Positions 36,010-47,816 of a stretch of 64,000 nt of DNA are shown piece after piece. The stretch is from Corythucha ciliata (taxonomy: Eukaryota; Arthropoda; Insecta; Hemiptera; Tingidae). The notes under the pieces are model-generated. The model did not search any database and was not told the DNA's origin. It saw nothing but the letters and a program-made list of their open reading frames with translations. The position numbers and the translations under genes were made by a program. The stretch is from the NCBI GenBank assembly GCA_038030265.1, contig CM075940.1, positions 4,836,001-4,900,000 on the forward strand, written 5' to 3'. The number at the start of each line of letters is the position of its first letter. The first letter of the stretch is position 1.

Positions 36010-36400
36010 CCCGGCTGAATGCCCGTGAAATTCCCGGCTGAATGCCCGTGAAATTGAAAGTTTCGGGTCCTTTGGGTGTTAATTTAAGCGAAATTGCAAG
36101 TTAAGGGCCTTTGTTAAGATAAATTGCAAGTTCGGGACCTTTTAAAGCAAAATTGCAAGTTATGGGGCCTATTTCGTGGCGTTGGATCCAACATGCTACA
36201 ATCGGCCACAACTGAGATCAGAGGCTGACGAATACCCCCAGCAAATTGGAAGTTCCATAGCCGAATATCCTCAGTAATGCGAGTTTCGGGTCTTAATATT
36301 AGTGACAATGCAAGTTTCGGGGCTTAATTTCAACGAAACAGGAAGTCTCGAGTCTTAATATCGGAGAAATTGCAAGTTTTGGGGCATTTGTGTGGCCGAA
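36010..36400. repeat. degenerate repeat block with AAATTGCAAGTT core
   Basis: Units of about 30-35 bp carry AAATTGCAAGTTNNGGG and variants. The first two units (GAAATTCCCGGCTGAATGCCC type) are exact direct repeats. The block is related in style to 1-345 and 38,420-38,880. Confidence 0.6.
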
Positions 36401-38419
36401 CGCCAGCTAAGCTTGATAAAACCAGTACTCCTACTCTCCGTCCGATTTTTGAGATGCATACGCTCGAGGGCTCAGGGAAATGCGAAAATTTGTCCACCCT
36501 TCTGTCTATAGCTACGCCCATGTGTGACTGCTTTGTTTTTTGTCTGTGAGTATCACGAGTACCTGTAATGCACAGCTGTTGTGCGGGTTTGTAGTATAAG
36601 TGTGTGATGATGTTGTGGGTGACGAAGGAATGACATCGGTTCAAATTGCGAGTCAAACATTGAGAAGAACCCCTCCCAAAATTCAGTTTCAATATGTTTA
36701 GCTCTAGTAGAGGCAATTTATAAAATTTAAGGATGAATTAACGTAAAAAAAACTTATTTTTTTCTCACTTTTTAAAATCTTTGAATGCGAATCTTTTCGC
36801 AAAAAAACCAAGAAAATGGATGAAAGTAACGCTAGCTTTTATAGTTTCCGACTTCAGTACTTTCTTCCATCCCAATTACCACTACATAGCCATTTTAAGT
36901 CATACTTTCAAAGGATTCGACCTATTTTTCATTTATTTATTCACTTACATATATTTAGAGCATTCCTTATAACACCGCTTCTTTGAATATCAAGAAGCGT
37001 TGCTATTCTATTGCAATTCGATTCCCGAACAAGTTCTAACGGGCAATTACCAGTAAAGCGGGACAGCGAAGGAGGGGAGGAGGATATTCTCCAACATAGT
37101 TGTAATCCAGTCAATGTCTAATAGGCTAATACTCTAATAATTTGAAGCCCCCAAGAGATCGGCACATTCCAAGATGGCTTCCTTAGAGGAATGTTCCATA
37201 GGTCAAAACGAGGGGGAGGGGGGTTTGGGAATCTCGGGAGTTCTTACCTTTTCGTCTTTCATGCATCGCCCTCAAGAATCCGAAGAAACTAAATTCGTGT
37301 CTCCTGGTGTTTAGTTATTATTATTATTATTTTTTTTTTTTCACGAAGTATCATATTTGTCCTGTACTGTGACGATCGCGGTTCTTGAAAAAAAAAATCG
37401 TTTTAAAATAAGTTCAGTTTTAACTTTTGAAAGAAACAAATGATGAATTTTTACGAGCGAGAGATGAAATGCAATTTGTGTTGTGCGTGATGCATGATTT
37501 AGTTGCGTATTGAACTTTCTGACAGTTGAACACACCGAAATGTCAAGTTGTACCCAACGATGTCACAGAGGGACCTATCTGAGGTAATTAAAAACAATTA
37601 AAATAACTATTATTGGTTTAATCAAGCTGTATTCACTCTAAATAAGGTATAAGCTTGATTTAAAACTCAATGAACGAATAATGTCAAAGAGCGCTTTATT
37701 TTAACTCCAAACACAAATATTGGTCTGTGCGAATATTGGTCGGAGACTTTAACGATCTTCTAGACGCCTTCAAGATTTTGTAATTTGTAGGACTCCGTCT
37801 ACGAAGCATTTTGCGTCGAAGCCGTTTAAAAATTGTTTAAATTGTTCAACAATAGACGCTTGAACGTTCGCTTCTTTGGCTTCACATATGAGCCAAAAAT
37901 GAATTAAATTGAATGCAATAATCTTATATTGATGAGTCAGTTGCAACTTTTAGTAAATAATCGGGATCCTTAAAATGAATTTTTACTGTGAAGTGGCGTT
38001 TCTAATCGCCTTTAACCACATCAGACCAGAGGTCCTGCTTTAGGAAGGACGGTATTATAGTTCGTGGTACTTGGGGTTGTCATTGTCAGAAGGGCCCTAG
38101 AAGGTACTCATTTCAAAAAACTGCTGTACTTTTAGAAGAGCCAAGAGTGGGCAAAAGTTAATTAAAACACAAGTTTGCTTCCAACATGAATAAAATGCTT
38201 TCTACACTAGTCAGTTGTATTAAAAACTGGAAAAGTCGCTCGGAAACTGACAATTTTGCCCCCTGGTTGCTTTGGCTATAAAACGCGAGTCCAGAAAAAT
38301 AAACTTTGACTCGAAAAATGGCTGTCAAAAGTAACAATAAAATAACAAGTTTCTTGACCTTTTTTTTGGGGGGGGGGGAGTGCGCGGATCCTGGGCAAGC
38401 CCCGACTTTGCCCATAACC

Positions 38420-38880
38420 TGAGGAATAGCCGTGTAATTTCAACATCTAAAGATTAATATTTGGGAATTTGCAAGCCGGGTCTTACAATTTGAGCGAAAT
38501 GACAAGTCTCCTGCCTCCAATATCCGCTAAATTGCAAGTTTAGATGTAAGGGTTTGATTTAAGCCAAATTGTATGTTTCGGGGCTTTTGGTGGGGCGGCA
38601 GAGCCCAGAGTAGCCGGGCCCCAAAACATGACGAATACTTAGGAAATTGGAAGTTTTCAGGCCGAATATCCGCGGCATTGCAACATTCTCTAAAATACAA
38701 ATATTTCGCCGAAATTGGAAGTTTAGGGGTTTTATTTAGTAGCCGTGGACCCCGGTCTAGCGGGCCCCCGAGAGCACCCAAAGATTGATGAATAGACGAA
38801 AAATAACATAATTCGGAGCTAAATTATCAGTGAATTCACAAGTTTTGGGGTTACTAAATAACCGCTAAACTGCAATGCGA
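38420..38880. repeat. degenerate repeat block with AAATTGCAAGTTT core
   Basis: Units such as GCTAAATTGCAAGTTTAG and GAAATTGGAAGTTTAGGGG recur every 30-60 bp. An imperfect inverted pair (GGCCCCAAAACATGAC region with GGGGCTTTTGGTGGGG) is included. It is non-coding. Confidence 0.55.
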
Positions 38881-39366
38881 TTGTTTTTTTGCGATAGTTC
38901 ATGCCTAGAACCCAGGCCCTCCAGGTTGCCTAACCCTATGATTTGAAATACCTTTGACTTTGAAGACAGATCCTTGGACTATTTTGCTCCGTTACCGTGA
39001 TAAAAATCAGTTTACGAGATAACTATGGTCAATTGGTGGAACGAATAATTTTTCTGACAGATATTGCCATGTTAGGGGCGGTCCATTCTTGTTACGAGGC
39101 AAAATGGACGTGGGGGCCAGATTGTGAGTATTTCGTCCTATAATGATGACGAGGGCGGGCTCTTAGGGTTTGGCTAAAATATTATAGTGATTGTAGATAA
39201 AACCCGAAGTTCTAGTTTTTGTGCGTGTACGTACTTTGAGAACGCTAAAATTTTACAGTGCAGGGCTTCTGTTACTTCGGCGTTCATGAACACGAAAGTA
39301 ATCTGTCAAACAATCATTTTTTGTCATTTTTTCAACTTATCTCCCTCAATTTCCAATCATAAATAG

Positions 39367-42300
39367 GTGGAACCAGAGGGAACGTCTCAACTGCCAGCCG
39401 GAAGTAAGGCCATATTCATCGAAAAGGTTCGACAGTCGAATCAGGCCTGTCAAGCCGGCCACTATGCCAAAGCCGTCACACTGTACACGGATGCTTTGCT
39501 CCTCGATCCAACCAATCACATTCTCTACTCGAATCGCTCTGCTGCTCATGTAAAAATGGGTCAATTCGCTCAGGCCCTTCAGGACGCGGCAAAGGCTCGC
39601 GAACTGAATCCGAACTGGCCCAAAGCCTATTACAGGCAGGGCGTAGCTCTTCAATGCCTCGGCCGTCACGGTGACGCTCTCGCTGTATTCAGTTCGGGTT
39701 TGGCTCAGGATCCAAAGTCTACGCAGATCCTTTCAGGGCTTGTGGAGGCTTCTTTAAAATCTCCTCTTCGAGGTAAAATTAATATATTTTTTCATAATTA
39801 TAGTTTTTTAATTGTTATTTCATCAGATGCTTTGGAGCCAACTTTTAAGCAACTCAAGGCAATGCGTCTTGACACATGCGCATTCGTCATAATATCAGTC
39901 GTAGGCCAAGAGCTTCTTGCCGCTGGACAGTATTCCCCCGCTGTTTTAGTCCTAGAATCCGCTTTAAAAATCGGAACATGTAGCTTAAAGCTCAGAGGCT
40001 CAGTGTTTTCAGCCCTGTCGTCCGCTTATTGGGCTCTAAACTCACTTGATAAGGTAAAATTTATTAGAAACTTTCATTTTCAAATGTGGCTAATCAAAAA
40101 CGATTTTTTAGGCTATTAGTTACATGCAACAAGACCTTGCAGTGGCTAAATCCCTGGGTGACACCAACGGCGAATGTCGAGCTCATGGAAATTTAGGCTC
40201 CGCCTATTTCAGCAAAGGTAGTTATCGTGAGGCGCTTACCTCTCATCGTTACCAGTTAGTTTTGGCTATGAAATGCAAAGACACTCAAGCTGCCGCGACT
40301 GCCCTGACGAGCCTGGGTATTCCCTCTACATCAATTTTGTTTTTCTTTTCTTCCTTGGTCTACGAATATTTTTCAAGGTCACGTATACACGGCAATTGGT
40401 GACTACCCGAATGCTCTGGCTTCTCATAAACAGTGCGTTCAATTAGTGAAACAAATGGGCGACCGATTGCAAGAGGCTCGCGAAATCGGTAACGTGGGTG
40501 CTGTTTATTTGGCGATGGGTGAGTTTGAGAGCGCTGTGGACTGTCATACGCAGCATTTGAGGCTTGCACGGAGGCTAGGAAATTTGGTTAGTTGGCCTCA
40601 ATTAGAATGACTTTTTTACTTTCGCCATTTTTCGTTTTTTTTCTCATTATTTGTTAGGTTGAAGAAGCTCGAGCTTATAGTAATTTAGGGTCTTCGCATC
40701 ATTATAGAAGAAATTTCGCACAGGCCATTATTTATCATGAAAACGTTCTGAAAATTGCTCAAGAACTAGGAGACAAAGCAGTCGAAGCTCGAGCCTTTGC
40801 AGGGCTAGGGCATGCGGCTCGGTGTGCTGGTGATTACCACCAGGTAAGTTCAATGTACAACCCTTATTTTTATTCTTTATCTTAACCTCCCTCCCCCCCG
40901 GCAGGCCAAGAAGTGGCACGAAAAACAATTGGAAATGGCACTAAGTATGAAGGACAGAGTAGGAGAGGGTAGAGCCTGTTCAAATTTGGGCATCGTCTAC
41001 CAATTATTAGGAGAGCACGACGCTGCATTAAAGCTTCATCAGGCACATCTGAATATTGCTCGAGCTCTGAACGACAAAGCTGGAATGGGTCGAGCATACG
41101 GTAATATTGGAAATGCTCATAGCGCTATGGCGTACTATGAACAGGTAACATCTTTTAAAGTACAGTTGCATGGTCTTCGTCAATGAAAAACTTTTTTTTG
41201 GGGGGGTGGGGGCTTTCAGGCCATTAAGTACCATAAACAGGAGTTGATGATATCAAAAGAAGTGAAGGATAGAAGCTCTGAAGCGTCGACTCACGGAAAT
41301 TTAGCCGTAGCCTACCAAGCTCTAGGAGCTCATGAAATGGCTCTTTTTCATTACAGCGCCCATTTGAACATCGCTCGTGAATTAAAAGATACTGCCGGGG
41401 AGGCTTGCGCTTTGCTCAATCTTGGAAACTGTCACAGCTCTCGAGCAGAATTCGCTCAAGCCGTTCCGTACTATGAAAATTATCTCATGCTGTCACAGGT
41501 TGAAATATATATATGAAAAATAGAGTTTTTGTCCGGTTCTAAACAAGTTTTTCCACGCTAGGAGTTACATGACGTCGAAGGAGAAGCAAAAGCTTGTCAT
41601 TTTCTCGGCTACGCCCATTACTGCCTTAACAATTTCCGGGAGGCGGTTAGGTACTACGACCAAGATTTAGCTTTGGCTAAAGACTTACAAGACAAAATGA
41701 ACATGGGACGAGCGTACTGCAATCTAGGACTGGCTCACTTCGCTCTAGGCAACTACGACACAGCACTCGACTGCCAAAAATATTTCCTCGGTTCGAAACT
41801 TTTAATTTGTGTGTGTTTCATCAATAAAATGTTTCTTTTTTTGTTCATTAGCCATCGCTCACATGACTAAGAATCTGCCAGGGAAATTCCGAGCGATCGG
41901 AAACATCGGGGACGTCTTAATGAAATTGGGTGATATAGAAGAAGCCGTCAAAATGTATCAAAGGCAACTAACTTTTGCGAGGCAAGGAAGAGACAGGACG
42001 CTTGAAGCTTCGGCTTACGGCAATTTGGGATTAGCCAATCGCGTTTTACGACACTTTGACAAAGCCCTCGCTTTTCACACTCAAGTAAAGAATTGAATCA
42101 TTTGAAAGGAATCTATTCATTTTTATCGATGTTTTTCCTGTCGTTCAGGAGCTCACTGTCAGGCAAGAAATGAGTGATTTACAGGGCGAGTGCCGCGCTC
42201 ATGGAAATCTGGGCGCTGTCCATATGTCTTTGGGTAATTACACGAACGCCATCAAATGTTATGAAGAACAGTTGGACAGAGCAAAAGAATTGAGAGAAAG

Positions 42301-45300
42301 TGTGATAGAGGCTCAAGCCTTTGGTAACTTGGGTATCGCTAGGCTCAACATGGGCCATTATGAAGATGCTATCGGGTTCCTGGAACAACAGTTGGCAACT
42401 CTTGAACAGCTTTCAGTTCCTACTGCTTTAATAGACAAAGTATTTTATTACTATTTTCTCTACTTAAGAATAATACTAATTCAGTATTTATTTCTAGGGA
42501 CGGGCCTTTGGGAATCTTGGCGACTGTTACGACGCCCTAGGTGACTTGGAAGAAGCGATAAAGTGTCATGAACAACATTTGGCGATAGCAATGAAACTGA
42601 AAAGTTGTCGAGATTTGGAACGAGCTTACAGAGGACTCGGTCACGCCAACAAGCGACATGGAAATTACGAAGAAGCTTTGATTTGTTTCGAAAAGCGTCT
42701 CGTCGTCGCCCATGAAATGAACAATGCTGAAATGAAAGCGGCTTGTTACGGAGAGCTGGGCAATTTACACATGGCGTTGAATAATGTCGACCGAGCTGTA
42801 TCTTGTTTAGAACAACTTCTGTCTATAGCAAGGTAAATTATCGAATAAAAGTTATTAGTTGTAGTTACGTAATTATTGAAGCTTTGACGATTCTTTCAGA
42901 GAACTAAAGGATAAAATATCAGAAGGAGATGCCGCCGGAGGCTTAGGCCAAGTGTATCAACAAATGGGAGACTTCAGTTCCGCTCTAAGATACTATCAGA
43001 CTCAATTGAACATTGCTGAAGAAATCGGTATGCTTCTGATGCAAGCCAGAGCTTACTCCCAGCTGGGTTCTGTGTATGAGAGCTTGGGAAATTTCACGGA
43101 AGCTATCAAATACCAGGATTCAAATCTTTTGGTTTCCACGCAAGCGAATGACAAGAATTCTAAAATTTTAGCTCATTGCTCACTCGGTATAAACAAATGC
43201 ATTTGATTTCAGAATGTGAACTAACATGTCTCCTTCGCCCCTAATAGGTCGAGCTCATCACTCTCAAGGCAATACCCACCAAGCTATTGTTCATCTCAAA
43301 AAAGCTCTTCTTATATCAGAGAACCTGGAGACTCGGCACAAGGCGATCACCCCATGGGGGTGGGCCGGAGTCGATTCTGTTCAGTCTCAATTGGAGCAGG
43401 CGTCTCACTTGCTCGAAACAATTAGACGAGAGTCACGATCCAATGACTACAAAATGTCTCACTTTGACCGTCAAACCACGTGTCAAAACTTCGAGTCGTC
43501 ACAGGTAAGATTTTCGAGCCCCTCTACCCATAAAAATTACTTCCCAACACCAGCGTACCAAGGAGGGGTGGGGGCGATCGGAGGGGGCTCCTGAAAGGCT
43601 TAAATATGGAAAAATCGACTCCAGATTATCGAAGTCCATGTGCGCTGCTTTTAGGGAAAGTATTTACTACCAAGGTTAATGCCCTGTCCGTAGGTCCATA
43701 CGCGGGTAAAATTAATAAAGCGGGGTAAAATACGGTTCCTGCGTCAATTCTGCGGCTAAAATTGACAAAAATCGCTCATTTACCGCTAAAATTGAGCAAA
43801 AAGCAACAATTTATTCTTGGTAGCTGGAGGCAACTTTGCAGCTGAAATAGGTAAACGCTAATCCCTAGATTCTGAAAAGTCCTTGGGTGGTTAATATTGA
43901 AAAAGCGCCAATGTGCTATTGTTGAAGAAAGTCCGCGGCTGAAATTTGAGGAGAAAGGCGTTTTTGGGTCAAGTTCATGGCAAAAATGGCGAAAACCCGC
44001 TAATTTACGGATCAAACTGAAAAAAATCACTTATACGCGACCAAAATGGCGGAAAAGCGAAAAAAAACCAAAATGGTGAATGCTTAAATAAATAAATGCT
44101 CAAATTAACGGCTAAAATCGAGAATAAGTACTGAATCGCGGCTAAAATTTAGAAAGAGCTCTCGTTCACGTTGCTCAAATTGAAAAAAAAAAGTTCACTT
44201 GGGACTAAAATCGAGAAAAATCACTAATTCACGGTTTATGTAAGGTCCTTTTACGGCTGAAGTTGAGACAAAGCGCTGATGTGCTCTTTTCGGGTTCAGT
44301 CCACGGCAAAAATGGCGAGCAAAAAACACTAATGCACGACTAAAACCGTGAAAAATATTATATTCGATGCCAAAATTGTGAAAACGCTTTAATTCGTGGT
44401 TAAAATTGAGAAAAAGCGCTAATGTGTGTTCTTGGGCCAAGTGCGTGGTTAAAATTGAGAATTAGAGCGAATGGGGCCTCTATGTAGGAGGACTTGTTGC
44501 CGCGTGACCCATGCGCTCCCATCGTTGCCACCTAATGTGAGCGTTCTTTCCTCGTCACCATCATCACCTCCCACAACGCACGGAATTGCAACAAGGTATG
44601 GAAAGGGCCGGTGAGTCACACGCGCCTAATTTCATGTCGCGAAGTATAGAATTTGTAAATCGCGCTGGTTAGCCAACAAAACTGAAGGTTAGCCCCCCCC
44701 CCACCATTTCAGGCAGGAAATGACCCATTGAACCCTCCATTGGTCCGTTCTTCAAGTAAACTGAATGGCTCAGTACAAAATCTGGCACCTTGGCCCCGTA
44801 TCATCACCCAAAAAATGTCTGACTTCCAGCACAGTGTTGTGTTTCTTGGGTCTACTATGCGCGCGTACTGTCCATAAATGGTCATTTAACCCCCATCATT
44901 AGCTTGAGGCTTTAGAAACTAGGGGGCCTAATAGAGATTCCCCCGCCACGGGTTCCGATGGGAGTAGATCCGCCACTGCTTCCCTATCACGACTTCCTAC
45001 ACGATTCAATCAAATACATTGTGGAAAATGATGAATTTTCAGGCACCAAAAGTATCCGACAGTAGCAATAAAGAGGTTCCCAATCACGTTGACGTCAAGG
45101 CAGAAACAGGAAGTATAGTCAACGATAACCCACCTCAAAATCTGTCAGTTGGTGAGTGAAATTTCATTAGTTCTATGTTTCCATACATCCAGTGCCGTCT
45201 TTAAACCCCCCGCCATCTTCACCATGGCCTACCGAATCGTATTGAAGACGGCACTACCTGCACCGAAACCATGTAATAAAATGAATGGTTCATTATTAAG

Positions 45301-46553
45301 CTGTAACAGAATCCCAGATTCTTCAAAGCCTGAGTGCAGCTTCAACGAGTTCAGCAGAGAGCCTGCAATCCCTCGAAAACGGAGCAGGAAGAACTGCATT
45401 GATACTGAGAAATAATCGCGCCTCTGGAGCTTTCACAAGTTACATAAGGCGTCGTGGGGAGCCTGACGGGAGGACTGCTAACTCGGACACGTCTTCAACC
45501 AAAGTAATTTTCTCCTAATCCAAGATAGAAGTACGTATTTTATTGTTACTACCGTTAATTCAGGTGAGAAGACCAAGTGGAGGAGAAAGTGACGCCGCAT
45601 TCACGCCAAGCCCACCAGTTGCCTCGCAGGCTGGCAATGACATCAGCGCCTCACTCAAAACGTCTCTAACTGGTCGTTTTAGGAATTTGAGTACGTCCCA
45701 GAATGAGACAAAAGGCGAGTCGACGATTACGCAAAGAAGTCCAGACTCTACCTGTTCATCCAACTCAGCCAACGATTTCGATACAAACGGTCACGCCACA
45801 GTTCTACGACGACTTCCCCCACTACCACCACCACTTTCGAGGAAACCACCGTCACCACCATTTTACAGTCAACTTGTGGACGAGCTCAACAAGCTCCAAC
45901 CACAAACACGAGCGGGATCAAAACACAACGGACAAAATGAGAAAATATCAAAAGTTAACGTATTTATCGATTCTTACCTCATCAGTTCTCCCAGGCTTCT
46001 CTATTTCTCACCTGAGCAAGAGCAAAACTCATCTGCACCCGACGTTTCGTCAGCAACAGCCACATCTGGAATTCAAGATCAAATTAGAGCCACTCAACTG
46101 ACGAGACTCAATCGAGATTTAACACCCACCATTTCCGAAGTCTACCACGAGAGAAGCATTGGCCTCGGACTTGCGCCTCCCCTCTCGAAACTGTTGATCC
46201 CACAGACTGAAACGACCGAGCCCCTCGACTCGGAAAACACCGACAATAAAGCTTGGCTCTCGTCGGCGGACCTTCAACGATTCTACACGTCTGAAATAAC
46301 TGAGAATGAAATGAAAACGCGGAGTGTGTCACCCTGCAGTGAGCTGTCGCGCAGGGACGAGGGTGACGGACGATCCATAGCTGAATCACAGTGCAGCGCT
46401 GGAAGCTACAAAAGACTAAATAGACAGGCGTCGAACGCTGATTTCGAGGATGCGGCCCTACAGAAACTCAACGGTGATATGACGGAAGAAATTTCTAGAA
46501 ATAAGCCTCAGAAAGTGCCTTCTCAGGATATGAAAAACTCTTCAGTTTGCTAA
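39367..46553 (+). CDS. TTC28: TTC28-like giant TPR protein, CHAT domain missing
   Basis: Sixteen exons keep one frame for about 1,558 aa: 39367-39772, 39827-40053, 40112-40316, 40378-40586, 40658-40843, 40905-41144, 41220-41498, 41562-41790, 41852-42084, 42149-42439, 42498-42832, 42900-43186, 43248-43504, 45043-45151, 45310-45503, 45564-46553. The first 13 encode about 1,127 aa of TPR units with a 40-residue period (RAYGNIGNAH, ASTHGNLAVAYQALGAHE). They align end to end with vertebrate TTC28, from EKVRQSNQAC through GTCSLKLRGSVFSALSSAYW. TTC28 (TPRBK) is reported at the spindle midzone and midbody. The TPR part ends at ETIRRESRSNDYKMSHFD, but the CHAT-like domain that should follow is absent; exon 14 starts a low-complexity Ser/Pro-rich tail. 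The 5' end is incomplete: the first exon follows an acceptor-like AG and has no ATG. A 63-nt in-frame intron-like stretch (GTTAAC...CTGAG, about 45,955) may be removed from the last exon. Exon 13 matches the family poorly around 43,330-43,400, perhaps from indels. Confidence 0.88.
43505..45042 (+). other. large TTC28 intron made of degenerate repeats
   Basis: At 43,680-44,460 units of 25-35 bp built on GGCTAAAATTGAGAAAAAGC recur with heavy divergence. A single arm of the foldback family of 8,524-8,641 lies near 44,630. This 1.5-kb intron replaces the position where CHAT-coding exons are expected. No CHAT-like frame was found on either strand. Confidence 0.65.
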
Positions 46554-46608
46554 CGGGTATTACTATTTACGTCAGTATTAATTGTAGATCAACCCTGTAA
46601 CAGTATTA

Positions 46609-47816
46609 CTATTGCTATCTATTCTATCAACTAAACTATAGTAAGTGCAATACACGTCTTTATGATTATGGGGGGAGGGGGTGAATTGGTGAAGGCATTA
46701 TGCTATTTTTTTTTAATTAATAAACAAATTCGAAGGATCAAAACTCGATCTCAGGAGAACTCATAATCAAAAGAATTGGCCAACGTCAAAGCACGCACAT
46801 CAATGCGTTACTTGAAAACATTTGCACTATTGTCTGGACCAAGGACTGGAAAACGTGAAGTTGTATTTCCGCTTTTAGTATTTTTTTTAGGGAAATTACA
46901 TAAAATTAACATGAGAACCGTCCGTAAGCCGTTTATTTGAAATGTAATATAAACATATGTAAGTTAAAGTACCAAATTTGATTTTGAAAAATATATTTAT
47001 TATGTTTCAAACACTTCAAATTTTTTCTTATTGTTTGGTAATTATTGGAAGAGAGGTATTACGAGAACACTATTCAGACAAAAGCTCCCGTAGGAAAACC
47101 AACTGTTGGTACCCAGCTCGTTTTGTCGCTTTCTCGACAAACGTGAGGATGTACAGGACTTGTTTTTGAAACGCGGCGTACAATTTACATAATTTTTGAA
47201 ATTTCGTATTCCTATATTCGCCACTCACTCCTTCAACCGGAATCCATTCACTCTCGTGACGAACAATACGACAGTACCGAAAAACTGTGTCGAGGGCTTT
47301 GTTGATCTCTGAAGCCAGCTGACTCGCTTTTTTATTCAGGAGCGCGCTAGAATTGGGTGGAAATGGGGAAACGTGTGAGTTATGATTCATTGAGAACAAA
47401 GTAAAAATTTGCTAAGAACCTGAAAATGATTTCTTTTATAAATTTGACGTGGAGCTCGCACAATCGATCAAGGCTCTTCGCAGCCTTCAACTCTGTTGTG
47501 AAACTCGCCCAGGCATTGTCGAAGACGATGCTCAAATAGCTTATAAGAGCAACAGAAAACTTCCTCAGGCCGTGCAAATGGATGTTCACCTTATGAGTAA
47601 ATGGTCGTCTAAAATCAGGCTTTTCCTAATTGGGTTTGCCATCGCATCACTACTTCCCGTGTACCCTGCCCCACAAGTTGGCTCAACAACTTTTCTGATT
47701 CGACTTCTTTGAAAAAGACCAAGTGGCTGTAAAGCCACTGGGTTTGATTGCTCGATTCGAAAATTGGTAACCAACCTCCTCCTTCCCCAACCCCGGCGAT
47801 TCTGCTCGTGCACCGC
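46609..47816. repeat. tandem duplication, left unit (TTC28 3' flank plus GCP6 terminal exons)
   Basis: The segment starting TATTGCTATCTATTCTATCA just after the TTC28 stop and ending GCTCGTGCACCG is repeated immediately as 47,817-49,096. The offset is 1,207 bp over the first kilobase, where the two look identical. Near the right end the units differ by a block of about 77 bp and a few single bases. The unit includes an AATAAA (about 46,718) usable by TTC28. Confidence 0.9.
47070..47589 (-). pseudogene. TUBGCP6: duplicate of the last two TUBGCP6 exons (distal copy)
   Basis: Exons 47420-47589 and 47346-47070 encode the same residues as exons 12-13 at 48,277-48,796. They run from VNIHLHGLRKFSVALISYLS to FLRELLSE and stop, with intact splice sites and frame. 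Both acceptors (ACTCATAAG before GTGAAC) are kept, so this copy could serve as an alternative 3' end. It lies downstream of the first stop and poly(A) region and has no upstream exons of its own. It differs from the proximal copy mainly just upstream of the acceptor, where about 77 bp are missing. Confidence 0.85.

Larger units (their letters stand above)
31980..39366. other. gene-poor repeat-rich interval before TTC28
   Basis: No convincing gene is seen. Listed separately are a 4-copy repeat (32,250-32,940), repeat family A (32,940-33,370), degenerate blocks (33,590-34,850, 36,010-36,400, 38,420-38,880) and a foldback (34,908-35,050). A diverged direct duplication of about 170 bp spans 35,390-35,660. 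A possible short exon with donor (reading KTNWTLNDFIKQFSFN) at about 35,680-35,728 has no recognised family. 36,720-38,400 is plain A/T-rich sequence with nothing recognised. Confidence 0.4.

Noticed and set aside
45703..46101. A His/Asn-rich frame overlapping the TTC28 tail.
   Set aside because: It is a shadow of the TTC28 exon in another frame; the TTC28 frame is supported by phase and length.
46978..47399. A new gene at the duplicated GCP6 exons.
   Set aside because: The frames are the same as exons 12-13 of GCP6 and have no independent start; best read as a duplicate gene end.
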